Assembly (NCBI RefSeq): GCF_028689785.1
Contig: NZ_JAQVCN010000051.1
Location: 1 to 34,572 of the forward strand
Direction: 5' to 3'
DNA: 34,572 nt
Source of the DNA: Zoogloea sp.
GTDB lineage: Bacteria; Pseudomonadota; Gammaproteobacteria; Burkholderiales; Rhodocyclaceae
Below are positions 22,621 to 31,107 of this stretch, piece by piece. The first letter of the stretch is position 1. Each line of letters starts with the position of its first letter. Made by a program: the position numbers and the translations under genes. Under the pieces are notes generated by a model that worked only from the letters and a program-made list of their open reading frames with translations, ran no database searches and was not told the origin of the DNA.

Positions 22621-22649
22621 TTGCACAATGCGGGATTTGGTTTTATATT
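22621..22649 (+). promoter_or_regulatory. sigma-70-type promoter of the pyruvate dehydrogenase operon
   Basis: TTGCAC (22621-22626) and TATATT (22644-22649) are separated by exactly 17 bases, about 108 bases before the aceE ATG. Two short symmetric words overlap it: ATTG-CA-CAAT across the -35 box and ATATT-GCGA-AATAT starting in the -10 box, candidate operator half-sites. Confidence 0.6.
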
Positions 22650-22756
22650 GCGAAATATCAGGGCCGCGATCCGGTCCACGCAGGTTTGCAGTGAAAGCCC
22701 GCTGTCGTTACCCACGTCAGCAACCCACAACCCGCAAAGTCATGAGGAGACAAACC

Positions 22757-25432
22757 ATGGCCGCGAACACGCAGAATTCCCAGGCAGACATCGACGCCCA
22801 GGAAACCAAGGAATGGCTGGAAGCACTTGAGGGCGTCGTCGCCCAGGAAGGCCCGGAACGGGCGCACTTCCTGATCGAGAAGCTGATCGAGGCAGGCCGC
22901 GAGGAAGGGATCGACATCCCCTACTCCGCCAACACCCAGTACATCAACACGATCCCTGCCGACCAGCAGCCCAAGTACCCGGGCGATCCGGACATGGAGA
23001 TCAAGCTCCATTCCTACATCCGCTGGAACGCCATGGCCATGGTCGTGCGTGCCAACAAGGACACCAACGTGGGTGGCCACATCGCCTCCTTCGCGTCCGC
23101 CGCAGCCCTCTATGACGTGGGCTTTTCGCATTTCTGGAAGAGCATCAACCATGAAACGGGTGGCGACCTGATCTTCTTCCAGGGCCACTCGGTGCCGGGC
23201 GTGTACTCCCGCGCCTACATGCTGGGCCGCCTCACCGACGACCAGATGGACAACTTCCGTCAGGAAACCGACGGCCAGGGTATCTCCTCCTACCCGCACC
23301 CGTGGCTGATGCCGGACTTCTGGCAGTTCCCCACCGTCTCCATGGGCCTCGGCCCCCTGTGTGCGATCTACTCCGCCCGCTTCATGAAATACCTGGCCAG
23401 CCGCGGCATGATCGACGCCGCCAAGGCCGAGCAGCGCAAGGTGTGGGCCTTCCTGGGTGACGGCGAGACCGACGAGGTCGAGTCCCTGGGCGCCATCGGC
23501 ATGGCCGGCCGCGAAAAGCTGGACAACCTGATCTTCGTCATCAACTGCAACCTGCAGCGCCTCGACGGCCCCGTGCGCGGCAATGGCAAGATCATCCAGG
23601 AACTCGAAGCCGAGTTCCGCGGTGCCGGCTGGAACGTCATCAAGCTGATCTGGGGCACCCACTGGGACGCCCTGTTCAACCGCGACAAGAAAGGCATCCT
23701 GAAGAAGCGGATGATGGAGCTGTGCGACGGCGAATATCAGACCTTCAAGGCCAAGAACGGCGCCTATGTGCGCGAGCACTTCTTCAACACCCCCGAGCTG
23801 CGCGAGCTGGTGGCCGACTGGACCGACGACGAGGTGTGGAACCTCAACCGCGGCGGCCACGACATTTTCAAGATCTTCACCGCCTACAACGCCGCCGTTA
23901 ACCACAAGGGCGCCCCGACCCTGATCCTGGCCAAGACCATCAAGGGCTTCGGCATGGGCCAGTCCGGCGAGGCCATGAACATCTCCCACCAGCAGAAGAA
24001 GCTGGACATCGAGTCGATCCGCCGCTTCCGCGACCGCTTCGGCATCCCCGTGCCTGACGACAAGCTGGCCGAGCTGCCCTACCTGCGCTTCCCGGAAGAC
24101 TCCGCCGAATACAAGTACATGATGCAGCGCCGGGTGGACCTGGGCGGCTTCCTGCCCCAGCGTCGCCGCACCGCCGCACCCCTGGCCGTGCCGGGTCTGG
24201 ACGCCTTTGGCGCCCTGCTCAAGGCTTCCGGCGAAGGCCGCGAGCTGTCCACCACGATGGCCATCGTGCGCATCATGAACACCCTGCTGAAGGACAAGCA
24301 GATCGGCAAGAACATCGTCCCGATCGTGCCCGACGAGTCTCGCACCTTCGGCATGGAAGGCATGTTCCGCCAGTACGGCATCTGGAACCAGGAAGGCCAG
24401 AAGTACGTTCCCGAAGACCATGACCAGCTCATGTTCTACAAGGAAAGCCAGACCGGCCAGGTGCTGCAGGAAGGCATCAACGAAGCCGGCGCCATGGCCG
24501 ACTGGATCGCTGCCGGCACCGCCTACAGCGTGCACGGCGTGCAGATGGTGCCCTTCTACATCTTCTACTCCATGTTCGGCCTGCAGCGCACCATGGACCT
24601 GTGCTGGGCGGCTGCCGACCAGCGCACCCGCGGCTTCCTGATCGGCGGCACCGCCGGCCGGACCACCCTGAACGGGGAAGGCCTGCAGCACGAAGACGGC
24701 CACAGCCAGCTCATGGCCAACATGATCCCCAACTGCATCAGCTACGACCCGACCTTCCAGTACGAAGTCGCCGTGGTGGTGCAGGACGGCATGCGCCGCA
24801 TGTTCGCCGAGCAGGAAGACGTCTATTACTACCTCACGGTGATGAACGAGAACTACGAGCACCCGGAAATGCCCGAAGGTGCCGAGGCCGACATCATCAA
24901 GGGGATGTACGCCTTCCGTAAGGGCGGCGCGGGCGACCTGCGCGTCCAGTTGCTGGGCTCCGGCACCATCTTCAACGAAGTCATCGCCGCCGCCGACCTG
25001 CTCAAGAACGACTGGGGCGTGGAAGCCGACATCTGGGGCTGCCCCAGCTTCAACGAACTGGCCCGCGACGGCCAGGATGCCAACCGCTGGAACCTGCTGC
25101 ACCCACTGGAAGCCCCGAAGAAGAGCCATGTGGAGCAGAAGCTCGAAGGCGCCGTCGGGCCGGTGATCGCCGCCACCGACTACATCCGCCTGTTCTCCGA
25201 GCAGATCCGCCCCTACGTCAAGAACACCTACGTCACCCTGGGCACCGACGGCTTCGGCCGCTCCGACACCCGTGAAAAGCTGCGTCACTTCTTTGAAGTG
25301 GATCGTCACTGGGTCACCCTGGCCGCCCTCAAGGCGCTGGCCGACGAAGGCAAGATCGAACGCGACAAGGTTGCCGCCGCTCTGGTCAAGTACAAGCTCG
25401 ACCCGAACAAGCCCAACCCCATGTCCGTCTGA
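22757..25432 (+). CDS. aceE: pyruvate dehydrogenase E1 component (homodimeric)
   Basis: AceE decarboxylates pyruvate with thiamine diphosphate and passes the acetyl group to lipoyl-AceF. The 891-aa length fits the single-chain E1 of proteobacteria. ATG 22757 has GAGGAGA 6 bases upstream and gives the expected N-terminus followed by ETKEWLEALEGVVAQEGPER; an upstream frame to 22628 is not used. The ThDP motif runs from GDGE (about 234) to NCNLQRLDG (about 263-271), and the transketolase-like part has GRTTLNGEGLQHEDGHSQ. It is the first gene of aceE-aceF-lpdA, with a visible promoter and 17 bases to aceF. Confidence 0.97.
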   Translation: MAANTQNSQADIDAQETKEWLEALEGVVAQEGPERAHFLIEKLIEAGREEGIDIPYSANTQYINTIPADQQPKYPGDPDMEIKLHSYIRWNAMAMVVRANKDTNVGGHIASFASAAALYDVGFSHFWKSINHETGGDLIFFQGHSVPGVYSRAYMLGRLTDDQMDNFRQETDGQGISSYPHPWLMPDFWQFPTVSMGLGPLCAIYSARFMKYLASRGMIDAAKAEQRKVWAFLGDGETDEVESLGAIGMAGREKLDNLIFVINCNLQRLDGPVRGNGKIIQELEAEFRGAGWNVIKLIWGTHWDALFNRDKKGILKKRMMELCDGEYQTFKAKNGAYVREHFFNTPELRELVADWTDDEVWNLNRGGHDIFKIFTAYNAAVNHKGAPTLILAKTIKGFGMGQSGEAMNISHQQKKLDIESIRRFRDRFGIPVPDDKLAELPYLRFPEDSAEYKYMMQRRVDLGGFLPQRRRTAAPLAVPGLDAFGALLKASGEGRELSTTMAIVRIMNTLLKDKQIGKNIVPIVPDESRTFGMEGMFRQYGIWNQEGQKYVPEDHDQLMFYKESQTGQVLQEGINEAGAMADWIAAGTAYSVHGVQMVPFYIFYSMFGLQRTMDLCWAAADQRTRGFLIGGTAGRTTLNGEGLQHEDGHSQLMANMIPNCISYDPTFQYEVAVVVQDGMRRMFAEQEDVYYYLTVMNENYEHPEMPEGAEADIIKGMYAFRKGGAGDLRVQLLGSGTIFNEVIAAADLLKNDWGVEADIWGCPSFNELARDGQDANRWNLLHPLEAPKKSHVEQKLEGAVGPVIAATDYIRLFSEQIRPYVKNTYVTLGTDGFGRSDTREKLRHFFEVDRHWVTLAALKALADEGKIERDKVAAALVKYKLDPNKPNPMSV

Positions 25433-25449
25433 TCGCGAGGAGTGCAAAC

Positions 25450-27096
25450 ATGAGCCAACTCATCGAAGTAAAGGTTCCGGACATCGGCGATTTCGACCAG
25501 GTGCCGGTGATCGAACTGTTCGTCAAGGTCGGTGACACCATCAAGGTGGACGACGCCATCGCCACCCTGGAATCCGACAAGGCCACCATGGACGTGCCGT
25601 CCAGCGCTGCCGGCGTGGTCAAGGAAGTGCTGATCAGCCTGGGTGACAAGGTTGCCGAAGGCACCGTACTGATCCGCGTCGAGGCCGCCGGCGCTGCCGC
25701 TGCAGCACCTGCCCCGGCTGCGGCAGCGCCGGCACCCGCGGCTGCCGCGCCGGCTCCGGCCGCTGCACCGGCAGCCCCCGCCGCCGCCGGTGGTGGCGTG
25801 GTTGAAGTGAAGGTGCCGGACATCGGCGACTTCGACTCCGTCCCGGTGATCGAGCTGTTCGTGAAGGTCGGCGACAGCATCAAGGCCGAAGACGCCATCG
25901 CCACCCTCGAATCCGACAAGGCCACCATGGACGTCCCCTCATCCGCCACCGGCGTGGTGAAGGAGGTGCTGGTCAAGCTGGGCGACAAGGTCTCCGAAGG
26001 TTCGGTGCTGATCAAGGTCGAAACCGGTGCCGGCGCTGCTGCCGCCCCCGCGCCGGCCGCCAGCGCAGCGGCGCCCGCTCCGGCTGCCGCAGCCCCCGCC
26101 GCTGCACCGGTAGCGGCACCGGCCGCTGCCGCCCCAGCCGCCGCCCCGTCCGCCGTCACCCTGGGCGGCAAGGTGCACGCCAGCCCGTCGGTGCGCGCCT
26201 TTGCCCGCGAACTGGGTGTCGATCTGGCCCAGGTCAAGGCCACCGGCCCGAAGAACCGCATCACCCAGGCCGACGTCACCGGCTTTGTGAAGGGCGCCAT
26301 GAGCACCGGCGTCGTTCCGGGCAAGACCGTGGCTGCTGCGGCTGTCGGCAGCCTGGGTGGCGGGCTCGACCTGCTGCCCTGGCCGAAGGTAGACTTCTCC
26401 AAGTTCGGCGAGATCGACGTCAAGCCCCTGTCGCGCATCAAGAAGATCTCTGGCCAGAACCTGGCCCGCAACTGGGCCATGATCCCGGCCGTCACCTACC
26501 ACGAGGACGCCGACATCACCGATCTGGAAGCCTTCCGCGTCCAGATGAACAAGGAGTTCGAGAAGTCCGGCAAGAAGCTCACCATGCTCGCCTTCATCAT
26601 CAAGGCCTCGGTGCGCGCCCTGCAGGAGTTCCCCGAGTTCAACACCTCCCTCGACGGCGACAACCTGGTCTACAAGAAGTACTTCAACATCGCCTTCGCC
26701 GCCGACACTCCCAATGGTCTGGTAGTGCCCGTGGTGAAGGACGCCGACAAGAAGAGCGTGTTCGAGATCGCCGCCGAAACCGGCAACCTGGCCAAGCTCG
26801 CCCGTGACGGCAAGCTCAAGCCCGCCGACATGTCCGGCGCCTGCTTCACCATCTCCAGCCTTGGCGGCATCGGCGGCACCTACTTCGCGCCCATCGTCAA
26901 TGCACCGGAAGTGGCCATCCTGGGTGTCAACAAGTCGGTGTTCAAGCCGGTATGGGACGGCAAGGCTTTCGTGCCGCGCCTCACCCTGCCCATGTCCCTG
27001 ACCGCCGACCACCGCGTCATCGACGGCGCCCTGGCGACCCGCTTCAACGTGTACCTCGCCCAACTGCTGGCCGACTTCCGTCGGGTCATGCTCTAA
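25450..27096 (+). CDS. aceF: dihydrolipoamide acetyltransferase (E2), two lipoyl domains
   Basis: AceF transfers the acetyl group to CoA and forms the core of the complex. The 548-aa protein has two lipoyl domains, with lipoylated Lys44 and Lys157 in identical ESDKATMDVP contexts, joined by Ala/Pro-rich linkers (about 80-113 and 193-235). A peripheral-subunit-binding domain follows at about 243-282 (HASPSVRAFARELGVDLAQV), then the acyltransferase domain ending with DHRVIDG, with His521 and Asp525 as catalytic residues. ATG 25450 is preceded by GAGGAG. The E. coli enzyme has three lipoyl domains; two is usual in betaproteobacteria. Confidence 0.97.
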   Translation: MSQLIEVKVPDIGDFDQVPVIELFVKVGDTIKVDDAIATLESDKATMDVPSSAAGVVKEVLISLGDKVAEGTVLIRVEAAGAAAAAPAPAAAAPAPAAAAPAPAAAPAAPAAAGGGVVEVKVPDIGDFDSVPVIELFVKVGDSIKAEDAIATLESDKATMDVPSSATGVVKEVLVKLGDKVSEGSVLIKVETGAGAAAAPAPAASAAAPAPAAAAPAAAPVAAPAAAAPAAAPSAVTLGGKVHASPSVRAFARELGVDLAQVKATGPKNRITQADVTGFVKGAMSTGVVPGKTVAAAAVGSLGGGLDLLPWPKVDFSKFGEIDVKPLSRIKKISGQNLARNWAMIPAVTYHEDADITDLEAFRVQMNKEFEKSGKKLTMLAFIIKASVRALQEFPEFNTSLDGDNLVYKKYFNIAFAADTPNGLVVPVVKDADKKSVFEIAAETGNLAKLARDGKLKPADMSGACFTISSLGGIGGTYFAPIVNAPEVAILGVNKSVFKPVWDGKAFVPRLTLPMSLTADHRVIDGALATRFNVYLAQLLADFRRVML

Positions 27097-27106
27097 GGAG
27101 ATCGCC

Positions 27107-28882
27107 ATGAGCCTCGTAGAAGTCAAGGTTCCGGACATCGGCGATTTTTCCGACGTGCCCGTCATCGAGCTGTTCGTGAAGGTCGGCGACAGCATCAAGG
27201 TGGACGACGCCATCGCCACCCTCGAATCCGACAAGGCCACCATGGACGTGCCCTCCTCCGCCGCCGGCGTGATCAGGGAAGTCAAGGTTGCCCTGGGTGA
27301 CCGGGTTGGCGAAGGCAAGGTGCTGATCGTGGTTGAAACCGAAGGCGCAGGCGCCAGCCCGGCGCCGGCCGCCGCGGCAGCCCCGGCTGCGGCCCCTGCC
27401 GCTGCGCCGGTGGCGGCTCCGGCTGCCGCCAGCCACGGCGGCGCGGCCGACGTGGAGTACGACATGGTTGTGCTCGGCGCGGGCCCCGGCGGCTACTCCG
27501 CCGCCTTCCGTGCCGCCGACCTGGGCCTCAAGACCGCCATCATCGAGCGCTACGCCACCCTTGGCGGCGTGTGCCTGAACGTCGGCTGCATCCCCTCCAA
27601 GGCCCTGCTGCACGTGGCCGCGGTGATGGATGAGGCGGAGCACATGGGCGCCGCTGGCGTCAGCTTCGCCAAGCCCACGGTGGACGTGGACGTGCTGCGC
27701 GCCCACAAGGAAAAGGTTGTCGGCAAGCTCACCGGCGGTCTGGCCGGCATGGCCAAGGGCCGCAAGGTGGACATCATCCGTGGCTACGGCCACTTCCTCG
27801 ACCCGAACCACATCGAAGTCGAAGAAACCACCGGCACCAGCCAAGAGAAAACCGGCGCCAAGAAGGTGGTGAAGTTCAAGCAGGCCATCATCGCGGCCGG
27901 CTCGGCGGCGGTGCATCTGCCCTTCATCCCGCGTGATCCGCGCATCGTCGACTCCACCGGCGCACTGGAGCTGCGCTTCGTTCCCGGCAAGCTGCTGGTC
28001 ATCGGCGGCGGCATCATCGGCCTGGAAATGGCCACCGTCTATTCCTCCCTCGGCGCCCGCGTCGATGTGGTGGAGATGATGGACGGCCTGATGCAGGGCC
28101 CCGACCGGGACGCCGTGAAGGTGTGGGAGAAGCAGAACACCCACCGCTTCGACAAGATCATGCTGAAAACCAAGACGGTCGGCGTGGATGCCCGGGAAGA
28201 CGGCCTCTACGTGACGTTTGAAGGCGAAGGCGCGCCCACCGAGCCGGTCAAGTACGACATGATCCTGCAGTCGGCGGGACGTGCCCCCAACGGCAAGAAG
28301 ATCGGCGCCGAGAAGGCAGGCGTCATCGTCACCGACCGCGGCTTCATCCCGGTGGATGCCCAGATGCGCACCAACGTGCCCAACATCTTCGCCATCGGCG
28401 ACGTGGTCGGTCAGCCCATGCTGGCCCACAAGGCCGTGCATGAAGCCCACGTGGCCGCGGAAGTCGCCGCCGGCCACAAGGCCGCCTTCGACGCTACCGT
28501 GATCCCGGGCGTGGCCTACACCCATCCGGAAGTGGCATGGGTCGGCTACACCGAAGCCCAGGCCAAGGCCGAAGGCAAGAAGGTGGAAACCGCCAAGTTC
28601 CCCTGGGCTGCCAGTGGCCGCGCCATCGCCAACGGTGCCGACTACGGCTTCACCAAGCTGATCTTCGACGCCGAAACCCATCGGGTCATCGGCGGCACCA
28701 TCGTCGGCCCCTCCGCTGGCGACATGATCGGCGAGGTGTGCCTGGCCATCGAGATGGGCGCGGATGCGGTGGATATCGGCAAGACCATTCACCCCCACCC
28801 GACTCTGGGCGAGACCGTCGGCATGGCCGCCGAAGTAGCCCACGGCAGTTGCACCGACGTGCCCCCGGCGCGCAAGAAGTAA
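27107..28882 (+). CDS. lpdA: dihydrolipoyl dehydrogenase (E3) with N-terminal lipoyl domain
   Basis: This E3 reoxidises dihydrolipoamide to lipoamide with FAD and NAD. The 591-aa length is about 115 residues more than plain E3 because of an N-terminal lipoyl domain (lipoylated Lys43) and Ala/Pro linker (about 82-108). The E3 part has the FAD motif VVLGAGPGGYSAA, redox-active Cys156 and Cys161 in GGVCLNVGCIPSK, the NAD-binding GGGIIGLEMA and the C-terminal HPHPTLGE with His564 and Glu569. AAGGAG precedes ATG 27107, 10 bases after aceF. Lipoylated E3 is known from Neisseria and Cupriavidus pyruvate dehydrogenase operons. Confidence 0.97.
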   Translation: MSLVEVKVPDIGDFSDVPVIELFVKVGDSIKVDDAIATLESDKATMDVPSSAAGVIREVKVALGDRVGEGKVLIVVETEGAGASPAPAAAAAPAAAPAAAPVAAPAAASHGGAADVEYDMVVLGAGPGGYSAAFRAADLGLKTAIIERYATLGGVCLNVGCIPSKALLHVAAVMDEAEHMGAAGVSFAKPTVDVDVLRAHKEKVVGKLTGGLAGMAKGRKVDIIRGYGHFLDPNHIEVEETTGTSQEKTGAKKVVKFKQAIIAAGSAAVHLPFIPRDPRIVDSTGALELRFVPGKLLVIGGGIIGLEMATVYSSLGARVDVVEMMDGLMQGPDRDAVKVWEKQNTHRFDKIMLKTKTVGVDAREDGLYVTFEGEGAPTEPVKYDMILQSAGRAPNGKKIGAEKAGVIVTDRGFIPVDAQMRTNVPNIFAIGDVVGQPMLAHKAVHEAHVAAEVAAGHKAAFDATVIPGVAYTHPEVAWVGYTEAQAKAEGKKVETAKFPWAASGRAIANGADYGFTKLIFDAETHRVIGGTIVGPSAGDMIGEVCLAIEMGADAVDIGKTIHPHPTLGETVGMAAEVAHGSCTDVPPARKK

Positions 28883-28915
28883 GCACGTAAAGAACCCTGT
28901 TGTAGCGTTGTTTCA

Positions 28916-28939
28916 GCGGCCTTCGGGCCGCTTTTTTTT
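28916..28939 (+). terminator. intrinsic terminator of the pdh operon
   Basis: GCGGCC and GGCCGC form a 6-bp stem around a TTCG tetraloop, followed by eight T. It lies 33 bases past the lpdA stop. Confidence 0.95.
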
Positions 28940-29009
28940 GGTCGGCATCCGGCTTTATAGTTGAGCCCCGAATAAGGCCGACACGCAGCCCCAATCCCCT
29001 CTCCTGCCC

Positions 29010-29393
29010 ATGACCCCCACCCAAGTCGCAGACCTCTGCCTTCAGCTCCCCGGTGCCCATGAATCCATCAAGTGGGGCAACAACCGGGTTTTCTCAATAG
29101 CCGACAACAAGATGTTCGCCATCCTGAGCACGTCGGCCAAAGCTCGGGAGAGCCTGGCTTTCAAGGTGGATAACGATCTCTTTCTTGCCTTCATCGACCG
29201 TCCCGGCATTCGCCCGGCACCTTACCTGGCCCGGGCGCGCTGGGTGTCGATGGAGACCCCCTTTCCCTTGCCTGACACAGAGCTGCGGGCGGCTCTGATC
29301 CGGTCGCACCAGTTGGTGGCAATGCGGCTTGCCAGGTATCGCTGGGCCGAGTTCCTGCTACCCGATGACAACGGCCCCAACCCTTCGCGATAG
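29010..29393 (+). CDS. MmcQ/YjbR-family protein, 127 aa
   Basis: The 127-aa protein matches the YjbR/MmcQ family: an N-terminal helix (VADLCLQLPGAHESIKWGNN), FSIADNKMFAILS, then LAFKVDNDLF and a C-terminal basic region RSHQLVAMRLARYRWAEFL. Members have a CyaY-like fold and are proposed DNA-binding proteins, but no defined role is established. No ribosome binding site is obvious before ATG 29010. It stands alone after the pdh terminator and is convergent with the phenol operon. Confidence 0.85.
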   Translation: MTPTQVADLCLQLPGAHESIKWGNNRVFSIADNKMFAILSTSAKARESLAFKVDNDLFLAFIDRPGIRPAPYLARARWVSMETPFPLPDTELRAALIRSHQLVAMRLARYRWAEFLLPDDNGPNPSR

Positions 29394-29511
29394 GGCTCAG
29401 GGCACACGGCTTGAGCGGCAGCAGACATCGCCCCCATGCACGCTGCCGCGGCCCGGGACCTGACCGCGATTGCTCGATGCAGGCGGCTCCGCCCGCGCTC
29501 GGCGGAATGCC

Positions 29512-30567
29512 TCAGATCGCCTTGAACAACGGGCTGCGCACCTGCTGGGCATCCGCTGCCGAAATGAACTTCTCGGTGTAGATGTCGCGCTCGAACAAGC
29601 GCCCCTGCATGAGGGTGGTGATGCAAGCCTCGATCATCAAGGGCGGGCCGCACAGGTAGGCCTTGTGACCACGGAAATCGTTGTCGAAGGCAGCCTTGGC
29701 GGCGTCATGGACAAAGCCCCGGAAGCCTTCCCAGCCCGAGCCCTCCGGTTCGTGGGAGAGAGCCGGTACATAGCGGAAGTGGGGGTACTGCGCCGCCAGG
29801 GCCAGAAACTCGTCGTGGTAGTACAGCTCGGCCCGGCTGCGCTGGCCATAGACGAGGGTGATGGGCTTGTCGAAGCCCTCCTCCAGCAGGTCCAGGATCA
29901 TCGAGCGGGGGCTGGACAGGCCCGAGCCACCGGCCATGAAGACCACCGGAACCGCGGCCGACTTCTTCACGAAGAATCGCCCGTAGGGCCCGGCGATGCG
30001 CACCCGATCACCGGCCTGGAGCTTTTCGTGGATGTAGCTGGTGCCCTGCCCTCCCGGCACGATGCGGATGTTGAGCTCCACCTCGCCATCGGCCGAGGGC
30101 GGGCTGGCGATGGAGAAGGCGCGACTGCCGATGCCGCCGGGCAGCTCCAGGTTCACATACTGGCCGGCCTGGAAGCGCATGGGCGCATCCAGCTTGATCC
30201 ACACGCCCTTGATGGTGGGGGTGAGGGTTTCGATGCGGCTCACCGTGCCGTCGAAATCCCGCACGGGCAGGTTCTCGGCGTCCGGGTCTTCCTCGATCTC
30301 GGCCTCGATCACCAGATCACCCTGGGCGGTGGCGCAGCAGGCCAGGCATTTTCCCTCCTCGCGCTCAAAGTCCATCAGGGCAAAAGTGGAGGCCTCGCCG
30401 TGTTCGATCTCGCCATCACTCACCTGCACCTTGCAGGTGGCACAGAGGCCATGGCAGCAGGCGTGGGGCAGGTAAATGCCGGCACGCAGGGCCGCATCGA
30501 GGATGGTCTGGCCTTCCTCGATTTCTATGGTCTGGCCAAGGGGCTCGATGGTCAGCTCGTAGCTCAT
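29512..30567 (-). CDS. dmpP: phenol hydroxylase reductase component P5 (DmpP type)
   Basis: This is the NADH-dependent reductase that passes electrons to the diiron oxygenase. The 351-aa protein has an N-terminal plant-type 2Fe-2S domain, with ligands in ACCHGLCATC (Cys38, 42, 45) and Cys77 later, then an FAD-binding barrel with RAFSIASPP and an NAD domain (VVFMAGGSGLSSPRSMILDL, YLCGPPLMIEA). ATG 30567 is 11 bases after the dmpO stop and preceded by GAGGG. It is the last gene of the operon in this window. Confidence 0.95.
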   Translation of the reverse strand: MSYELTIEPLGQTIEIEEGQTILDAALRAGIYLPHACCHGLCATCKVQVSDGEIEHGEASTFALMDFEREEGKCLACCATAQGDLVIEAEIEEDPDAENLPVRDFDGTVSRIETLTPTIKGVWIKLDAPMRFQAGQYVNLELPGGIGSRAFSIASPPSADGEVELNIRIVPGGQGTSYIHEKLQAGDRVRIAGPYGRFFVKKSAAVPVVFMAGGSGLSSPRSMILDLLEEGFDKPITLVYGQRSRAELYYHDEFLALAAQYPHFRYVPALSHEPEGSGWEGFRGFVHDAAKAAFDNDFRGHKAYLCGPPLMIEACITTLMQGRLFERDIYTEKFISAADAQQVRSPLFKAI

Positions 30568-30578
30568 CGCACCCTCCC

Positions 30579-30935
30579 TCAGGCCGCCGGCGCCAGGCTG
30601 TTGAGGCCCGGGGTGCGGAAGCGGAGCTGGTCCTTGTGGCCAATGCCGTTGGCGGCCAGGCTGGCGTTGAAGTCAGGGGTCCAGGGCTGGTTGGACTTGA
30701 GCCACTCCACCGCCGTCCAGTCGATGGCGGCGGCGTCGGGGTCGGGCTGGACGAGCATGCTGAGGGGGCCCTTCACCAGCTCACCAAAGGGTGTTTCGGG
30801 CGGCAGGCACAGCAGGAAGGGGGCAGCAAACAGCAGGTGGCGGTCCCAGCTGGCGTAAACGATTTGCTTGCCGTTGAAGTTCTCCACGCGGTCGCGGGGG
30901 GTGGCGGTGTATTCCTTGATGGCAACAACGGGCAT
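30579..30935 (-). CDS. dmpO: phenol hydroxylase component P4 (DmpO type)
   Basis: The 118-aa protein is the small gamma-type subunit of the hydroxylase. It begins MPVVAIKEYTATPRDRVENF and contains GKQIVYASWDRHLLFAAP and LPPETPFGELV, typical of DmpO. ATG 30935 has AGGAGACTCAAC just upstream; the frame extends upstream to 31082 but only through the repeat element, so it is not used. It is separated from dmpN by 172 bases that carry two REP-like palindromes, unusual in an otherwise tight operon. Confidence 0.93.
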   Translation of the reverse strand: MPVVAIKEYTATPRDRVENFNGKQIVYASWDRHLLFAAPFLLCLPPETPFGELVKGPLSMLVQPDPDAAAIDWTAVEWLKSNQPWTPDFNASLAANGIGHKDQLRFRTPGLNSLAPAA

Positions 30936-30994
30936 GTTGAGTCTCCTGATCTCTTGTCTTGTATTGCGACGCACAGGGTCTGCAGACGCGACCT

Positions 30995-31077
30995 GTAGGG
31001 GCGACTTCAGTCGCCCGTGGACGTCGATCGACGGCATGGCGGTGATCCGCGTGGGGATGGGCGACTGAAGTCGCCCC
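30995..31077. repeat. inverted pair of REP-like palindromes (BIME-like)
   Basis: Two near-identical palindromes in opposite orientation: GGGCGACT-TC-AGTCGCCC at 30999-31016 and GGGCGACT-GA-AGTCGCCC at 31059-31076. Each has an extra G or C and TGTA/TGCA flank on its outer side. Between them is the 12-bp palindrome CGTCGATCGACG (31022-31033). The GGGGCGACTTCAGTCGCC type is a widespread REP sequence in proteobacteria. The pair sits in the dmpN-dmpO gap. Confidence 0.8.
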
Positions 31078-31107
31078 TGCACATCCCTTGCAGGCCGCCC
31101 GCCGCTA

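Noticed and set aside
22658-25447. 929-codon open frame antisense to aceE
   Set aside because: It mirrors the strongly coding aceE frame in GC-rich DNA; its product is low-complexity (Gly/His/Val/Asp-rich) and matches nothing recognisable.
27086-28843. 585-codon frame antisense to lpdA
   Set aside because: Shadow frame, His/Gly-rich, opposite a gene with all catalytic motifs.
29394-29511. Terminator between dmpP and the YjbR gene
   Set aside because: Only a short GGCGG/CCGCC hairpin without a T run is visible; not enough for a call.
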